Positions 27,238 through 37,561 of a stretch of 64,000 bases of DNA are shown in pieces. A program made the position numbers and the translations under genes. This stretch comes from Microbacterium sp. Root61. Lineage in GTDB: Bacteria > Actinomycetota > Actinomycetes > Actinomycetales > Microbacteriaceae. The stretch lies in the NCBI RefSeq assembly GCF_001427525.1, contig NZ_LMGU01000002.1:447986-511985 (forward strand), read 5' to 3'. The notes under the pieces were generated by a model. The model was not told where the DNA came from, searched no databases, and saw only the letters and a list, made by a program, of their open reading frames with translations. The first letter of the stretch is position 1. Every line of letters begins with the position of its first letter.

Positions 27238-29217
27238 TCAGTCGAGCGCGAGCCTCGGCACGTCCAGGGGCTCGAACCCGAGTACCTGACCCAGGAAGCT
27301 CAGCTCGGCCTCCAGCGCCGCGATGACCGTCTCGGGCCGGCGGAAGCCGTGCGACTCGCCCGCGAACGCCAGGTACGCGTGCGGGATGCCGCGCGAGGCG
27401 AGCGCGTCGCGGACGGCCTCGGACTGCGCCGGCGGCACCACGGGGTCGTCGAGGCCCTGCTCGATCAGCATCGGGGTCGTGAAGCGGTCCAGGTGCGACA
27501 GTGGTGAGCGGTCGAGGTAGACCGCCTCCGCCTCGGGGAGGGGCCCGACGAGCCCGTCCAGGTACCGCGCCTCGAAGTCGTGCGTATCGGCGGCAAGGGC
27601 TCGCAGGTCGGCCACGCCGTAACGGCTGATCCCCGCGGCGAAGCGATCGCTGGCGGTGAGGGCGCACAGCACCGTCCAGCCGCCGGCGGAGCCGCCGCGG
27701 ATCGCGAGGCGGGCACCGTCGGCGAGCCCGGCATCGGCGAGCCCGGAGGCTGCGGCGATCACGTCGTCGCGGTCGACGATGCCCCACTGACCGTTGAGCC
27801 GCTCGCGATACTCGCGGCCGTAGCCGGTGGATCCGCCGTAGTTCACATCCAGCACGCCGATGCCCCGGCTCGTGAAGTACGCGATGTCGACGGATGCCTC
27901 GCCCGCGCGGTGTGCGGTCGGCCCGCCGTGCACGAGCACGAGGTACGGCGGAGCCGCGTCGGCGGGGCCGGTCACGTCCGGATTCGTCGGTGGGTACGCG
28001 AACGCGTGCACGGCTCCGTGCTGGCCATCGACGGTGATCGACTGCGCCACCGGCAGCCAGGCTGGGGCCGGGGACTCGTCCACCGCGCTGCGCACCAGGC
28101 GCGGTGCCGGGTCGGTGGCGTCGAGGTCGAGCTCCCACAGGCCGCCGAGCGTGGTCGCCCCGGCGCCGGCGAACAGCACGCGGCTTCCGCGCACGTCGGT
28201 GAACAGCACGCGCGCGGTCACCGGTGAGGGGATCTCCCGCGCCGAGCCGTCCGGCTGCTGCAGCCAGAGCGAGTCCGAACCGTTGGTGCGGACGGAGACG
28301 ATCCGGCCGCCCGGCAGCGGGACGTACCAGCGGATGCCGAGGTTCCACAGTCCGCCGCCCGTGTCGGCGTCGACCGGGGCGATCGCCTCCGGCGAGCTCA
28401 TCCCGTCGAAGCCCACGCGGTGCAGATTCCAGCGGCCACCGGAATCCGTGACATAGAGCAGTTCTGGCCCCGGGGTGACCTCCGGAGTCGCGTACCGCCG
28501 GACCCCGGGGACCCATTCGGGCTGCAGGACCGATTGCGGCGCTTCACCCGGGTTGCCCACTTCCGTCGTCCAGCCGGCGACGCGACCGTCGACGAGTTCT
28601 CCCACGCGCAGTTTCGTGGCCTCCCACGGCATGTTCGGGTGGTTCCACGCGATCCACGCCAGCCGCGCGCCGTCGGGCGAGACACGCGGATACGCCACGA
28701 AGTCGCTGCCCGCCACGACCGACACGATCGCAGCGGCGTCCTCAGCCGCGGATCCGTCGACCGGAACGGTGACGATGTCGCGCTGCGGCATCCGTCCTTC
28801 GATGTCCGTTTCGCGCACGGCCAGCACGCGGTCGCCCCACATCACGAGATCCGCGAACCGCATGCCGCCTTCAGCCGGTGTCAGCGGCCGCGGTGCACCA
28901 CCCGGCACCATCGTCCAGAGGCGCTGGTCCGAGCTCTCCACGAAGTAGAGCACGCCGTCCGCGACGGTCCACGCGCCGCCGCCGTACTCGTGCACGCGCG
29001 AGCGCACGTCCCACGGCGCGGGCAGGAGCGTCTCGGGCTCGGCTCCGGATGCCGCGGCGCGGCGCACCGCGGATCGACCGCGCTCGGACGGCATCCGCTC
29101 CAGCCACCAGATCTCGTCGCCGACGTAGCGGCCGCCCTCGACGGGGTGGGCCCCGGCGGCGACATCGCGCGCGGAGATCGGGGAAGGCCAGGCGCCGTAG
29201 GGGAGCGTTTCGGTCAT
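27238..29217 (-). CDS. S9 family peptidase (prolyl oligopeptidase-like)
   Basis: A 659-residue serine peptidase: an N-terminal beta-propeller (about 1-390, with repeated SPDGxRLAW-type blades) and a C-terminal alpha/beta-hydrolase carrying the triad S510 in RGGSAGGW, D590/D591 in GLDDPVVPP and H623 in GESHGF. It resembles acylaminoacyl/dipeptidyl peptidases and is probably cytosolic, as no signal peptide is seen. TACGGT lies six bases before ATG 29217. It ends nine bases from the hflX stop. Confidence 0.92.
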   Translation of the reverse strand: MTETLPYGAWPSPISARDVAAGAHPVEGGRYVGDEIWWLERMPSERGRSAVRRAAASGAEPETLLPAPWDVRSRVHEYGGGAWTVADGVLYFVESSDQRLWTMVPGGAPRPLTPAEGGMRFADLVMWGDRVLAVRETDIEGRMPQRDIVTVPVDGSAAEDAAAIVSVVAGSDFVAYPRVSPDGARLAWIAWNHPNMPWEATKLRVGELVDGRVAGWTTEVGNPGEAPQSVLQPEWVPGVRRYATPEVTPGPELLYVTDSGGRWNLHRVGFDGMSSPEAIAPVDADTGGGLWNLGIRWYVPLPGGRIVSVRTNGSDSLWLQQPDGSAREIPSPVTARVLFTDVRGSRVLFAGAGATTLGGLWELDLDATDPAPRLVRSAVDESPAPAWLPVAQSITVDGQHGAVHAFAYPPTNPDVTGPADAAPPYLVLVHGGPTAHRAGEASVDIAYFTSRGIGVLDVNYGGSTGYGREYRERLNGQWGIVDRDDVIAAASGLADAGLADGARLAIRGGSAGGWTVLCALTASDRFAAGISRYGVADLRALAADTHDFEARYLDGLVGPLPEAEAVYLDRSPLSHLDRFTTPMLIEQGLDDPVVPPAQSEAVRDALASRGIPHAYLAFAGESHGFRRPETVIAALEAELSFLGQVLGFEPLDVPRLALD

Positions 29218-29223
29218 GCCTCC

Positions 29224-29229
29224 ACCGTA
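29224..29229 (-). promoter_or_regulatory. -10 hexamer of leaderless S9 peptidase gene
   Basis: Minus-strand TACGGT ends six bases before the ATG at 29217. Confidence 0.5.
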
Positions 29230-29251
29230 CGGGTGCGGACCGGCCTGAGCG

Positions 29252-30733
29252 TCAACGCTTAGGGGGACGCTTCCCCGTCGTCGGCGGTGCGTCCGCAACG
29301 GGCGCATCATCGACGACGGTGACGGCATCCACGCCCACCGAGACCAGCTCGTCCTCCTCGGGCGCGGCGGCGTCGACAGCGGCTTCGGCGTCGGCCTCGG
29401 TCTCGACCACGAGCGCCGGGTCACGCTGCAGCAGCTCGACGATGAACCAGACGACCAGACCCAGGATGACGGTCAGCAGGATGTCGCCGATCGAAAGTGG
29501 CCGCAGTGCGAACAGCAGCAGCACCGTCAGCGCGAGGATGATCAGCCGCACGAGCGTGCGCTGCGCGTGCAGCCACGCTCCGAAGCGGCCGGTGTTCAAG
29601 CCGCGGCGCTGCAGTCCCGTGCGGGCGCTCGTGGTGAGCGAGCCGGTGAAGGAGCGCACGCGTGCGGCGGGAGCCCACCGCCCGGCGAGCCACGCGGTGA
29701 TGCCGATGACGAGGCCCAGGAACGTCAGGACGATCGCGGTGTCGCGCATGGCGCCCACCACGGCGTAGAAGATCGTGTCGAGGGTGGCGGCGGGAATGCC
29801 GAGCGATCCGGCGCTCAGGCCCAGGACGACGCTCGCCCCGCTGAGTCCGGCGGCGAGCACCCCGGCGCCCACGAAGATCGCGACGCCCGTGCCGAGCACC
29901 GCTGTGGAGCGGCGACGGGCCAGGAGGATGCCGAGGGCGAAGAGCGCCAGCGAGATGACCGGCAGCCACCAGCCGAGCGTCACCGCGAGCTGGTAAATGG
30001 TGCCCACCAGCAGGAGCGCATCGGACTGCACGAGCACGATGGTGCGGTCGATGGCCGGGATCGAGGCGGCGAAGCCGAACCCCTGGTCGACCATCGTGGT
30101 CTTGAGCTCTTCGACGATCGGCCCGAGGTTGATGCCGAGGGCGCCCTGGCTGTCGACACTGACGGCCGCCGACTCGTCGTTGGTGGCGACCGCGACGAGG
30201 GCGCGATGGCTGGCCAGAAGCGAGCGCTGCCACACCGCGGAGAAGGCATCGGACTCGACGACGCGCGTGATCGACGAGTCGACGAGGTTCTGGAGTCCTG
30301 CCGCCGCCGGGACACGCATCAGATCGATTGCGCTCTGGGCCCGGGGCGGAAGATCGAGAGTCGCGAGCCCATCGAACAGATCGTTGGTGAAGGACGGGAT
30401 GTCGAGGGCTTCGTCGACGGCGGTGGAGGTCTGGTCGATGATCAGCTGCTGCACGCCGGCGTCGTCGACGAGAGGTGCGAAGGTCTGGACGAACGACTCC
30501 TCGCTGACCAGCTCCGTGCGTGCCCACGCAGCCACGATCGAGACGGGCACCAGGATGCCGGCGACGGTGATGCATAAGGCCGAGAGCGCCCCCCGCCACC
30601 AGTTCGCACGTCGAGGGGACGGAGGCGCGACCTCATCCGGCTCCGGGGCGGGCGCGGTGACCGCCCGCAGCGCCTCGTTCTCGGCGCGCAGCCGATCGAT
30701 TTCGGCACGAAGTTCAGCGGCATCCATGGACAT
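29252..30733 (-). CDS. Large actinobacterial membrane protein of unknown function
   Basis: A 493-residue protein: a coiled-coil start (AELRAEIDRLRAENEALRA), one span at about 53-73, a roughly 160-residue extracytoplasmic region without Cys, then five or six spans between about 240 and 440 and an acidic/Pro-rich tail ending KRPPKR. The external region has repeated DQTSTAVDEALD/ESDAFSAVWQRSL motifs seen in actinobacterial proteins of unknown role. ATG 30733 has AAGGGGA five bases upstream. It lies between lexA and the peptidase on the same strand. Confidence 0.78.
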   Translation of the reverse strand: MSMDAAELRAEIDRLRAENEALRAVTAPAPEPDEVAPPSPRRANWWRGALSALCITVAGILVPVSIVAAWARTELVSEESFVQTFAPLVDDAGVQQLIIDQTSTAVDEALDIPSFTNDLFDGLATLDLPPRAQSAIDLMRVPAAAGLQNLVDSSITRVVESDAFSAVWQRSLLASHRALVAVATNDESAAVSVDSQGALGINLGPIVEELKTTMVDQGFGFAASIPAIDRTIVLVQSDALLLVGTIYQLAVTLGWWLPVISLALFALGILLARRRSTAVLGTGVAIFVGAGVLAAGLSGASVVLGLSAGSLGIPAATLDTIFYAVVGAMRDTAIVLTFLGLVIGITAWLAGRWAPAARVRSFTGSLTTSARTGLQRRGLNTGRFGAWLHAQRTLVRLIILALTVLLLFALRPLSIGDILLTVILGLVVWFIVELLQRDPALVVETEADAEAAVDAAAPEEDELVSVGVDAVTVVDDAPVADAPPTTGKRPPKR

Positions 30734-30798
30734 GGCGGTCCCCTTCGAGTGATGTGTCGTCACACTATCGCTCGGGCCGGTCACGCCGGAAGAAGCGC

Positions 30799-31491
30799 CT
30801 AGACGGCGCGCAGCACTGCCACGACCTTGCCCAGCACCGTGGCGTGGTCGCCGAGGATCGGTTCGAAGGCCGAGTTTCGCGGCAGCAGCCAGGTGTGGCC
30901 GTCACGACGACGGAACGTCTTGACCGTGGCCTCGCCGTCGAGCATCGCCGCGACGATGTCGCCGTTCTCGGCGGTGGACTGCGATCGGATGACGACCCAG
31001 TCGCCGTCGCAGATGGCCGCGTCGATCATCGATTCGCCGACGATCTTGAGCATGAAGAGGTCGCCCTTGCCGACGAGCTGGCGGGGGAGCGGGAAGATCT
31101 CCTCCACTTGCTGCTCGGCCGTGATCGGCACACCGGCGGAGATGCGTCCCACCAGCGGCACCAGGGCGGCGTCGCCGACGGCGGGTGCGCTGTCGGCGGG
31201 GTTCTCGGTCGAGGTACCGGGCAGGTCGATGAGCACTTCCATCGCGCGGGTCTTGCCCGGGTCGCGCCGCAGGTAGCCGCTCAGCTCGAGCTGGTTCAGC
31301 TGGTGCGTGACGCTGGAGAGCGACTTCAGGTCGACCGCGTCGCCGATCTCGCGCATGCTCGGCGGATAGCCGTGGCGTGCGATCGAGCGCTGGATCACCT
31401 CGAGGATGGCCATCTGCTTGTCGCTCAGGCTCTTGCGTCGGCGGGTCTGCGGCCGTTCGCGCCCACCCAACCCAGACGTCGTCTCGGTCAT
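30799..31491 (-). CDS. lexA: LexA SOS repressor
   Basis: LexA represses SOS genes and cuts itself when RecA is activated. The 230-residue protein has an N-terminal winged HTH (about 21-85: [21 protein letters not shown]), the cleavage site A119-G120 in ISAGVP, catalytic S154 (VGESM) and K191 (TVKTF). Two ATG codons stand side by side (31494, 31491); AGGAG spacing (seven bases) favours 31491. The reading frame is open far upstream but without family similarity. It is divergent from the LysM gene over a 259-base gap. Confidence 0.95.
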   Translation of the reverse strand: MTETTSGLGGRERPQTRRRKSLSDKQMAILEVIQRSIARHGYPPSMREIGDAVDLKSLSSVTHQLNQLELSGYLRRDPGKTRAMEVLIDLPGTSTENPADSAPAVGDAALVPLVGRISAGVPITAEQQVEEIFPLPRQLVGKGDLFMLKIVGESMIDAAICDGDWVVIRSQSTAENGDIVAAMLDGEATVKTFRRRDGHTWLLPRNSAFEPILGDHATVLGKVVAVLRAV

Positions 31492-31566
31492 CATCCTGCT
31501 CCTGTCTGAAGGGCCGTGCGGAGGACCCGTCTTCGAATGTCGGAGCCCCGTGGTGGGGTGTTCACA

Positions 31567-31587
31567 TCGAAACCGTATCCGGTTCGA
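31567..31587. promoter_or_regulatory. 21-bp TCGAA-N11-TTCGA palindrome in the lexA leader region
   Basis: The interval begins TCGAAACCG and ends CGGTTCGA, so it is an imperfect palindrome, offset by one base. It reuses the half-sites of an SOS box but with N11 rather than N6 between TCGAA and TTCGA. It may be a second, weak LexA site or another operator. Confidence 0.35.
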
Positions 31588-31649
31588 GCCGACTTCGTCG
31601 GCAACTTGTTCGCGTGTCGTGTTCGAAGAATCCGGCTCCGAACATCCAC

Positions 31650-31681
31650 TTGACATCCTAAAACTTCGAAGATAACTTCGG
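31650..31681 (+). promoter_or_regulatory. Promoter of the LysM gene with overlapping SOS-like operator
   Basis: TTGACA (31650-31655), a 17-base spacer and TAACTT (31673-31678) form a near-consensus promoter. TCGAAG-ATAA-CTTCGG (31666-31681) covers the -10; it has the 6-4-6 geometry of the recA SOS box and keeps TCGAA and TTCG. LexA repression of this gene, and perhaps of lexA itself, is likely. Confidence 0.6.
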
Positions 31682-31750
31682 AATAGAGATTCGCACCCGC
31701 TCCTCCCGGCCGAGGTGCGGATGCGAATCTCTCCCCACCTAGGAGGAGCC

Positions 31751-32128
31751 ATGACCGCCATCGGAATCGCGAACCACGTCGCCGTTCGACCCGTCACCGG
31801 CAGCGCGACGCGCCTGCGCATCACGGTGCGCGGTCGTCGCGTGCTTGCAGCGGTCACAGCGTTTCCGGTCATCGTCGCCCTTGCCGCGGCGATCATCGGC
31901 GGCGGTGTCGCGGTCGCCTCGCGTGACGCGGGCGCACCCGCGGGTTCCTTCGAGACCGTCACGGTCATGTCCGGCGACTCGCTCTGGTCGATCGCACTGT
32001 CGGTGGCGCCGAACGCAGACCCGCGTGACGTGGTCTCCGCGATCGAACGACTCAACGCACTCGACGGCGCGACGCTCGCCGCCGGTCAGAAGCTCGCGAT
32101 CCCCGCCGAGTACACCGCCGGTCACTGA
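31751..32128 (+). CDS. LysM-domain membrane protein, probable SOS division inhibitor
   Basis: A 125-residue protein with a basic N-terminus, one membrane span (about 31-56), and a C-terminal LysM domain (about 70-118: [14 protein letters not shown]...[10 protein letters not shown]) that should bind peptidoglycan outside the membrane. Proteins of this shape next to lexA include YneA of Bacillus, Rv2719c/ChiZ of mycobacteria and DivS of Corynebacterium, which halt division after DNA damage. No hydrolase domain is seen. A strong AGGAGGAG precedes ATG. Confidence 0.85.
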   Translation: MTAIGIANHVAVRPVTGSATRLRITVRGRRVLAAVTAFPVIVALAAAIIGGGVAVASRDAGAPAGSFETVTVMSGDSLWSIALSVAPNADPRDVVSAIERLNALDGATLAAGQKLAIPAEYTAGH

Positions 32129-32155
32129 GCGGCCGACGCGGTACGCGCACGGCTC

Positions 32156-32161
32156 TACGAT
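32156..32161 (+). promoter_or_regulatory. -10 hexamer that fixes the hisC start
   Basis: TACGAT ends seven bases before GTG 32169 and overlaps the alternative ATG at 32160, making GTG the likely start of a leaderless mRNA. Confidence 0.5.
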
Positions 32162-32168
32162 GGGACAG

Positions 32169-33254
32169 GTGAGTGCCCGTCTCGAAGACCTCCCTCTGCG
32201 TGCCGATCTGCGCGGGTTGACGCCCTACGGCGCCCCGCAGGCCCCGCTGCCCGTCGCCCTCAATGTGAACGAGAACACGCATCCCGTTCCCGAAGAGGTC
32301 GCCGACGACATCCTGGATGCCGTGGCTCTCGCCCTGCGCGATGTGAACCGATATCCCGACCGCGAGTTCACCTCGCTGCGTGAGGGCTTCGCGGACTACC
32401 TGGGGCACGGGCTCACGCGTGAGCAGATCTGGGCCGGCAACGGTTCGAACGAGGTGCTGCAGCACCTGCTGCAGGCATTCGGCGGGCCCGGGCGCACCGC
32501 CTTCGGCTTCGCTCCGACGTACTCGATGTACCCGCTCATCACTCAGGGCACCGGCGCGTCCTGGATCGCCGGGACGCGCGGCCACGACTTCACGCTGACG
32601 GCACAGGATGCCGCATCCCAGGTCGCCGACGCGGCACCGGACGTCGTCTTCCTCTGCGCGCCGAACAACCCCACGGGCACGCCGCTGCGGCTCGATGTGA
32701 TCGAGGCCGTCTACGACGCGACCGACGGCATCGTCATCGTGGATGAGGCGTACCAGGAGTTCGCACCGCGGGACGAGCGCTCCGCGCTGACGCTGCTGCC
32801 CGACCGTGAGCGCCTCGTGGTGTCGCGCACGATGAGCAAGGCGTTCGCGTTCGCCGGCGCACGCGTCGGATACCTCGCTGCGGACCCCGCGGTCATCGAC
32901 GCGCTGCGGCTGGTGCGGCTGCCGTACCACCTCAGCGCGCTCACCCAGGCGGCCGCGACGGCCGCCCTGCGTCACGCCGACACGATGCTGCGCACGGTCG
33001 ACGACATCGTCCTGCAGCGCGAGCGCATCGCCGCGACGGTGGCGGCCCTCGGCTACGAACCGTACGAATCGTGGACGAACTTCCTTCTCTTCGGCGGCGT
33101 CGCCGACCCGGCCGCGACGTGGCGCGCGCTATACGACCGCGGTGTGCTCATCCGGGACGTCGGTATCCCCGGCCACCTCCGCGTCACCGCGGGTACGGAG
33201 GCGGAGACCACCGCGTTCCTGGACGCGCTGGCCTCGATAGACTCGGCCTCATGA
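32169..33254 (+). CDS. hisC: Histidinol-phosphate aminotransferase
   Basis: HisC converts imidazole acetol phosphate to histidinol phosphate with PLP. The 361-residue fold-type I aminotransferase has NVNENTHP near the start, APNNPTGTP, the DEAYQEF strand and the PLP lysine K224 in [15 protein letters not shown]. First gene of hisC-hisB-hisH-priA; hisD, which usually precedes it, is not in this window. The frame extends upstream over the LysM gene, but the promoter -10 supports GTG 32169. ATGA overlap with hisB. Confidence 0.94.
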   Translation: MSARLEDLPLRADLRGLTPYGAPQAPLPVALNVNENTHPVPEEVADDILDAVALALRDVNRYPDREFTSLREGFADYLGHGLTREQIWAGNGSNEVLQHLLQAFGGPGRTAFGFAPTYSMYPLITQGTGASWIAGTRGHDFTLTAQDAASQVADAAPDVVFLCAPNNPTGTPLRLDVIEAVYDATDGIVIVDEAYQEFAPRDERSALTLLPDRERLVVSRTMSKAFAFAGARVGYLAADPAVIDALRLVRLPYHLSALTQAAATAALRHADTMLRTVDDIVLQRERIAATVAALGYEPYESWTNFLLFGGVADPAATWRALYDRGVLIRDVGIPGHLRVTAGTEAETTAFLDALASIDSAS

Positions 33255-33865
33255 CCCGCCCCACCGAGCACCGTACGGCGTCGCTGCGCCGCGCGACGAG
33301 TGAGTCCACGGTCGAGCTGTCGCTCGACCTCGACGGCACCGGCGTGAGCCACATCGACACGACGGTCCCGTTCTTCGACCACATGCTCACGGCGTTCGCC
33401 AAGCACTCGCTGACAGACCTCACGGTGCGGGCGTCCGGGGACACCGACATCGACGCGCACCACACGGTGGAAGACATCTCGATCGTGCTCGGCCAGGCGA
33501 TCCGCGAAGCACTCGGCGACAAGTCCGGCATCTCCCGCTACGGCGACGCCCTGGTGCCGCTGGATGAGGCGCTCGCGCAGGCGGTCGTCGACATCAGCGG
33601 TCGTCCCTACCTCGTGCACGAGGGGGAGCCCGTCGGCTTCGAGCACCACCTGATCGGCGGGCACTTCACCGGTTCGCTGGTGCGGCACACGTTCGAGGCC
33701 ATCGCGTTCAACGCCGGCCTCACGGTGCACGTCCGCGTCCTGTCCGGCCGCGACCCGCACCACATCGCCGAGGCGGAGTACAAGGCGTTCGCCCGTGCGT
33801 TCCGCCAGGCCAAGGCCCTCGATCCCCTCGTGGAGGGAATCCCGAGCACGAAGGGCGCTCTGTGA
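33251..33865 (+). CDS. hisB: Imidazoleglycerol-phosphate dehydratase
   Basis: HisB dehydrates imidazole glycerol phosphate. The 204-residue single-function enzyme (no N-terminal phosphatase domain as in E. coli) has the two manganese-binding His blocks typical of the family: [13 protein letters not shown] and [11 protein letters not shown] in the first half, then [17 protein letters not shown] and [16 protein letters not shown] in the second. Coupled to both neighbours by four-base overlaps. Confidence 0.95.
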   Translation: MTRPTEHRTASLRRATSESTVELSLDLDGTGVSHIDTTVPFFDHMLTAFAKHSLTDLTVRASGDTDIDAHHTVEDISIVLGQAIREALGDKSGISRYGDALVPLDEALAQAVVDISGRPYLVHEGEPVGFEHHLIGGHFTGSLVRHTFEAIAFNAGLTVHVRVLSGRDPHHIAEAEYKAFARAFRQAKALDPLVEGIPSTKGAL

Positions 33866-34515
33866 CCCGCACGCCGCTCGTCGCGGTCCTGGACTACGGA
33901 TCGGGAAACGTGCACTCCGCCGTCAAGGCATTGACGGCGGCCGGGGCTGACGCGCGACTCACGAAGGACCGTGGTCTGGTCGCCGAGGCCGACGGGCTCG
34001 TCGTACCCGGTGTCGGCGCTTTCCGCGCGGTCATGGACGCCCTGCGCGCCAGCCGCGGGGATGAACTCATCGGCCGGCGTCTCGCCGGCGGACGGCCTGT
34101 GCTGGGCATCTGCGTCGGCATGCAGGTGCTGTTCGAGCTCGGCGTCGAGCGCGGCGTGGACACGGAAGGCATGGGGGAGTGGCCCGGTGTGGTCACTGAG
34201 CTCGATGCGCCCGTGCTGCCGCACATGGGCTGGAACACCGTGCAGCCCGGCGAAGGGTCGCGACTCTTCCACGGCCTCGAGGACGAGCGGTTCTACTTCG
34301 TGCACTCGTTCGGCGTGCAGAAGTGGGTCATGGACGTCCAGCCGCAGTATCGGCAGCCGATCCTGACCTGGTGCGACTACGGTGCGTCCCCCTTCCTGGC
34401 CGCGGTCGAGAACGGCCCGCTGTCGGCGACACAGTTCCACCCGGAGAAGTCCGGCGACGCCGGCATCAAGCTCCTGTCCAACTGGATCGGCGGGCTCAGC
34501 GCGACTACGCTCTGA
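33862..34515 (+). CDS. hisH: Imidazole glycerol phosphate synthase, glutaminase subunit
   Basis: HisH hydrolyses glutamine and passes ammonia to HisF. The 217-residue class I amidotransferase has the oxyanion GVGAF, nucleophile C84 in GICVGMQVL, and H193/E195 in FHPEKSG. HisF is not in the window. GTG start in a four-base overlap with hisB. Confidence 0.95.
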   Translation: MTRTPLVAVLDYGSGNVHSAVKALTAAGADARLTKDRGLVAEADGLVVPGVGAFRAVMDALRASRGDELIGRRLAGGRPVLGICVGMQVLFELGVERGVDTEGMGEWPGVVTELDAPVLPHMGWNTVQPGEGSRLFHGLEDERFYFVHSFGVQKWVMDVQPQYRQPILTWCDYGASPFLAAVENGPLSATQFHPEKSGDAGIKLLSNWIGGLSATTL

Positions 34516-34580
34516 CCTCGTGCCGTCCGCGGGTGAGTGATCTCCCCGCCGCCATACCCCGCCTACCCCCATTGGGAGCC

Positions 34581-35327
34581 ATGAACGATTTCGCGTCCAC
34601 CCCCGAGTTGATCCTCCTTCCTGCCGTCGATGTCGCCGACGGCAAGGCCGTCCGCCTCACGCAGGGCGCGGCGGGTACCGAGACGAGCTACGGCGACCCC
34701 GTCGACGCAGCGCTGGAATGGGCGCGCCAGGGCGCGCAGTGGATCCACCTCGTCGACCTCGACGCCGCCTTCGGCCGCGGCAACAACACCGCCGTGCTCC
34801 GCAAGGCGATCAAGGCCGTCCGCGGTGTGCAGGTGGAGCTCTCCGGCGGCATCCGCGACGACGCCTCGCTCGAGGCCGCGCTCGAGAGCGGCGCCACGCG
34901 CGTCAACCTCGGCACCGCGGCGCTGGAGAACCCGGAGTGGGCCGCCAACGTGATCGGCCGGTACGGCGACGCGATCGCCGTCGGGCTCGACGTGCGCGGC
35001 ACGACGCTCGCCGCACGCGGCTGGACCCGCGACGGCGGCGACCTGTGGACCGTCCTGCAGCGACTCGAGGCCGCCGGCTGCACCCGCTACGTCGTGACGG
35101 ACGTCACGAAGGACGGCACGCTGCAGGGTCCGAACATCGAACTGCTGCGCGAGATGGTCACGCGCACCCCCAAGCCGGTCGTCGCCTCCGGCGGGATCTC
35201 CAGCCTGGATGACATCGCCGCACTGCGCGAGCTCGTGCCGCTCGGTGTCGAGGGCGCGATCGTCGGCAAGGCCCTGTACGCCGGCGCGTTCACGCTCGCC
35301 GAGGCGCTCGATGTCGCAGGCGGCTGA
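34581..35327 (+). CDS. priA: Bifunctional HisA/TrpF isomerase PriA
   Basis: PriA isomerises ProFAR (histidine) and, in actinobacteria, also phosphoribosyl anthranilate (tryptophan). The 248-residue TIM barrel has the general acid/base pair D17 ([11 protein letters not shown]) and the Asp in [11 protein letters not shown] (near 174), and phosphate loops ELSGGIRDD and [10 protein letters not shown]. Dual activity is inferred from phylum; sequence alone does not exclude a HisA-only enzyme. A 65-base gap separates it from hisH; its end overlaps the SseB-like gene. Confidence 0.92.
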   Translation: MNDFASTPELILLPAVDVADGKAVRLTQGAAGTETSYGDPVDAALEWARQGAQWIHLVDLDAAFGRGNNTAVLRKAIKAVRGVQVELSGGIRDDASLEAALESGATRVNLGTAALENPEWAANVIGRYGDAIAVGLDVRGTTLAARGWTRDGGDLWTVLQRLEAAGCTRYVVTDVTKDGTLQGPNIELLREMVTRTPKPVVASGGISSLDDIAALRELVPLGVEGAIVGKALYAGAFTLAEALDVAGG

Positions 35328-36108
35328 TCAGCCCGGTCACTCCGACCACGGGCACACGCACGCGGATTCCGCGGGCGTGCCCTGGGAAGGGCGGCGGTTC
35401 GAGCCCAACCCGCACTCCGGGGATGACGGCTCGGCCGACCCGGCGCTGCTGCGCGCCCTGATCGCGTTCCACGCCGGGCAGGGCAGTCCCGTCGCGGTGA
35501 TCGACGCGTATCGCACGGCACGCCTGCTGATCCCGCTCGTCGCCGAGAAGGGCGACGAAGGCATCGGCGCGCACGGGCTCGTCGTCGACAAGACGCAGGA
35601 GCTGTCGATCGTCACGGTCGCCGCTCCGGACGGCCGGCGCGTGCTGCCCGTGTTCACGTCCGTCGCGGCTCTGTCGCGATGGGATGCCGCGGCTCGGCCG
35701 GTGCCGGCCGACGGTGTGCGCACGGCGCTGGCCGCCGCAGCCGATGACACCGACCTCATCGTGGTGGACCCCACGTCCGACACCGAGTTCGTCATCCGCC
35801 GCCCCGCCGTGTGGGCGATCGCGCAGGGGCACGCGTGGGAGCCCGCGGTCACCTCGGTCGAGGTGTTCACCGGATTGCAGGAGAGCGTCGCCGGTGAGCT
35901 CGCCGTGCTCGACCTGTCGGTCGAGGCGGGCGACCCGTCCGGACGCCTCCGCGGCCCGGAGCTCGTCGTGCTGCTCGAACTCATCCACGGCCTGGACCAG
36001 GCGGAACTCGACGCTGTGCTGGCGCGCCTGGCGCGGCGCTGGGCGGCGGACAACCGCATCGCCGTACTGGTGGACTCCCTCACCGTCAAGCTGATTCAGT
36101 CGGTCTGA
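35311..36108 (+). CDS. SseB-family protein
   Basis: A 265-residue protein with an N-terminal His/Asp-rich, probably flexible stretch ([10 protein letters not shown]) and then an SseB-like alpha/beta domain ([10 protein letters not shown]..., [31 protein letters not shown]). The SseB name comes from E. coli serine-sensitivity studies; the biochemical role is unknown. The His cluster could bind metal. It overlaps priA by 17 bases and so is part of the histidine operon. Confidence 0.85.
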   Translation: MSQAADQPGHSDHGHTHADSAGVPWEGRRFEPNPHSGDDGSADPALLRALIAFHAGQGSPVAVIDAYRTARLLIPLVAEKGDEGIGAHGLVVDKTQELSIVTVAAPDGRRVLPVFTSVAALSRWDAAARPVPADGVRTALAAAADDTDLIVVDPTSDTEFVIRRPAVWAIAQGHAWEPAVTSVEVFTGLQESVAGELAVLDLSVEAGDPSGRLRGPELVVLLELIHGLDQAELDAVLARLARRWAADNRIAVLVDSLTVKLIQSV

Positions 36109-36172
36109 CCGCATCGTGCCGGCCCTTGCGGCCGGCGACCCGGAGCGGAAGGATCGCCGCAGGGGTGCCTCG

Positions 36173-37561
36173 ATGGCTGACGACGGCGAATACGGCGCGG
36201 CTCTGGATGCCGCGCACCGGCACGCCCGCGCGTGGCTCGACTCGGTGGGCGAGCGCCCGATCCGCCCCGAGGTCGATGTGGACGGTGTCCTCGCACGCCT
36301 CGATCGGCGCTGGCGCGATGAGGGCGCCGACCCCGCCGCCGTCATCGACGAGCTCGCCGAGGCGATCGGTCCCGGGCTCATGGCGATGGGCTCGCCGCGC
36401 TTCTACGGCTTCGTGATCGGCGGGGCCTATCCGGCGGCGCTGGCCGCCGACTGGCTGGTGTCGTCGTGGGACCAAAACACCGGGTCCCGGCAGCCGACAC
36501 CGGGAACCTCCGCGGTCGAGGAGGTGGCGGCCGCCTGGCTGCTGCACGCGCTCGACCTGCCCCGCGAGAGCGGTGTCGGCTTCGTGACGGGGGCGACCAG
36601 CGCCAATCTCGCGTGCCTGCTCGCCGCCCGCGACGCGGTGCTGCGGGCTCGCGGCCACGACCCGGAGCGCGGGATCCAGGGCGGCCCGCCGATTCTGTTC
36701 CTCGCCGGTGATGCCGTGCACACCTCGGTCGTGCTGGCCGGACGGATGAGCGGGCTCGGCGCGCCGATGACGGTCGGCGCCGACGAGCAGGGGCGCATCG
36801 ACGTGGCCGGGCTCGCCCGTGCCCTTGCCGCGCACGACGGGCCGGCGATCGTGGCGCTGCAGGCGGGCGACGTGCATTCCGGGGCGTTCGACGACTTCGT
36901 CGGCGCGATCGAGGTCGCCCGCGCCGCCGACGCGTGGGTGCACGTCGACGGAGCATTCGGGCTGTGGGCGGCGGCGAGTCCGCGACTGCATCATCTCGTC
37001 GCGGGGATGTCTGCGGCCGACTCCTGGGCGACAGACGCGCACAAGACCCTCAACGTGCCGTACGACTGCGGCGTGGCGATCGTCCGGGACGAGGCGGCCA
37101 TGACGGCCGCGCTCGGGGCGCACGCCGCCTATCTGCCGGCGGTCGGGAGTATCTCCGAGCCCTACGACCGCACTCCGGAGCTGTCGCGCCGCGCGCGGGG
37201 CGTGACCGTGTGGGCGGCGCTCCGATCGCTCGGGGCCACCGGTGTCGCAGGTCTGGTCGACGGACTGGTCGAGGCGGCCGCGGGGCTGGCGGACGGCTTC
37301 CGCGGTATCCCGGGGATGACGGTGCTCAACGATGTCGTCTTCACCCAGGTGTGCCTGGCGGGACCGGATGACGCGACCACGGCCGCGCTGGGGGAGTGGC
37401 TGCGCGCCGAGGGCACCGTGTGGGCATCGTCGTCCGCCTGGCGCGGGCGCACGATCATCCGCTTCGCCGTCAGCAACCGCGGGACCGACGCCGAGGCGGT
37501 GCGGCGCACCGTCGACGCCGTCGCCCGCGGTGCCGCGGCGGTGGGTATCCGGGCTAGTTGA
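36173..37561 (+). CDS. PLP-dependent decarboxylase (group II, aromatic/acidic amino acid type)
   Basis: A 462-residue fold-type I enzyme of the group II decarboxylase family: SPRFYGFVIGGAYPAALAADWL, GVGFVTGATSANL for PLP phosphate, HVDGAFGLWAAA for the PLP ring, and the Schiff-base K291 in DAHKTLNVPYDCG. The substrate (glutamate, tyrosine, other) cannot be told. ATG 36173 has AGGGG nearby. Its last eight bases overlap the convergent DUF1844 gene. Confidence 0.88.
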   Translation: MADDGEYGAALDAAHRHARAWLDSVGERPIRPEVDVDGVLARLDRRWRDEGADPAAVIDELAEAIGPGLMAMGSPRFYGFVIGGAYPAALAADWLVSSWDQNTGSRQPTPGTSAVEEVAAAWLLHALDLPRESGVGFVTGATSANLACLLAARDAVLRARGHDPERGIQGGPPILFLAGDAVHTSVVLAGRMSGLGAPMTVGADEQGRIDVAGLARALAAHDGPAIVALQAGDVHSGAFDDFVGAIEVARAADAWVHVDGAFGLWAAASPRLHHLVAGMSAADSWATDAHKTLNVPYDCGVAIVRDEAAMTAALGAHAAYLPAVGSISEPYDRTPELSRRARGVTVWAALRSLGATGVAGLVDGLVEAAAGLADGFRGIPGMTVLNDVVFTQVCLAGPDDATTAALGEWLRAEGTVWASSSAWRGRTIIRFAVSNRGTDAEAVRRTVDAVARGAAAVGIRAS

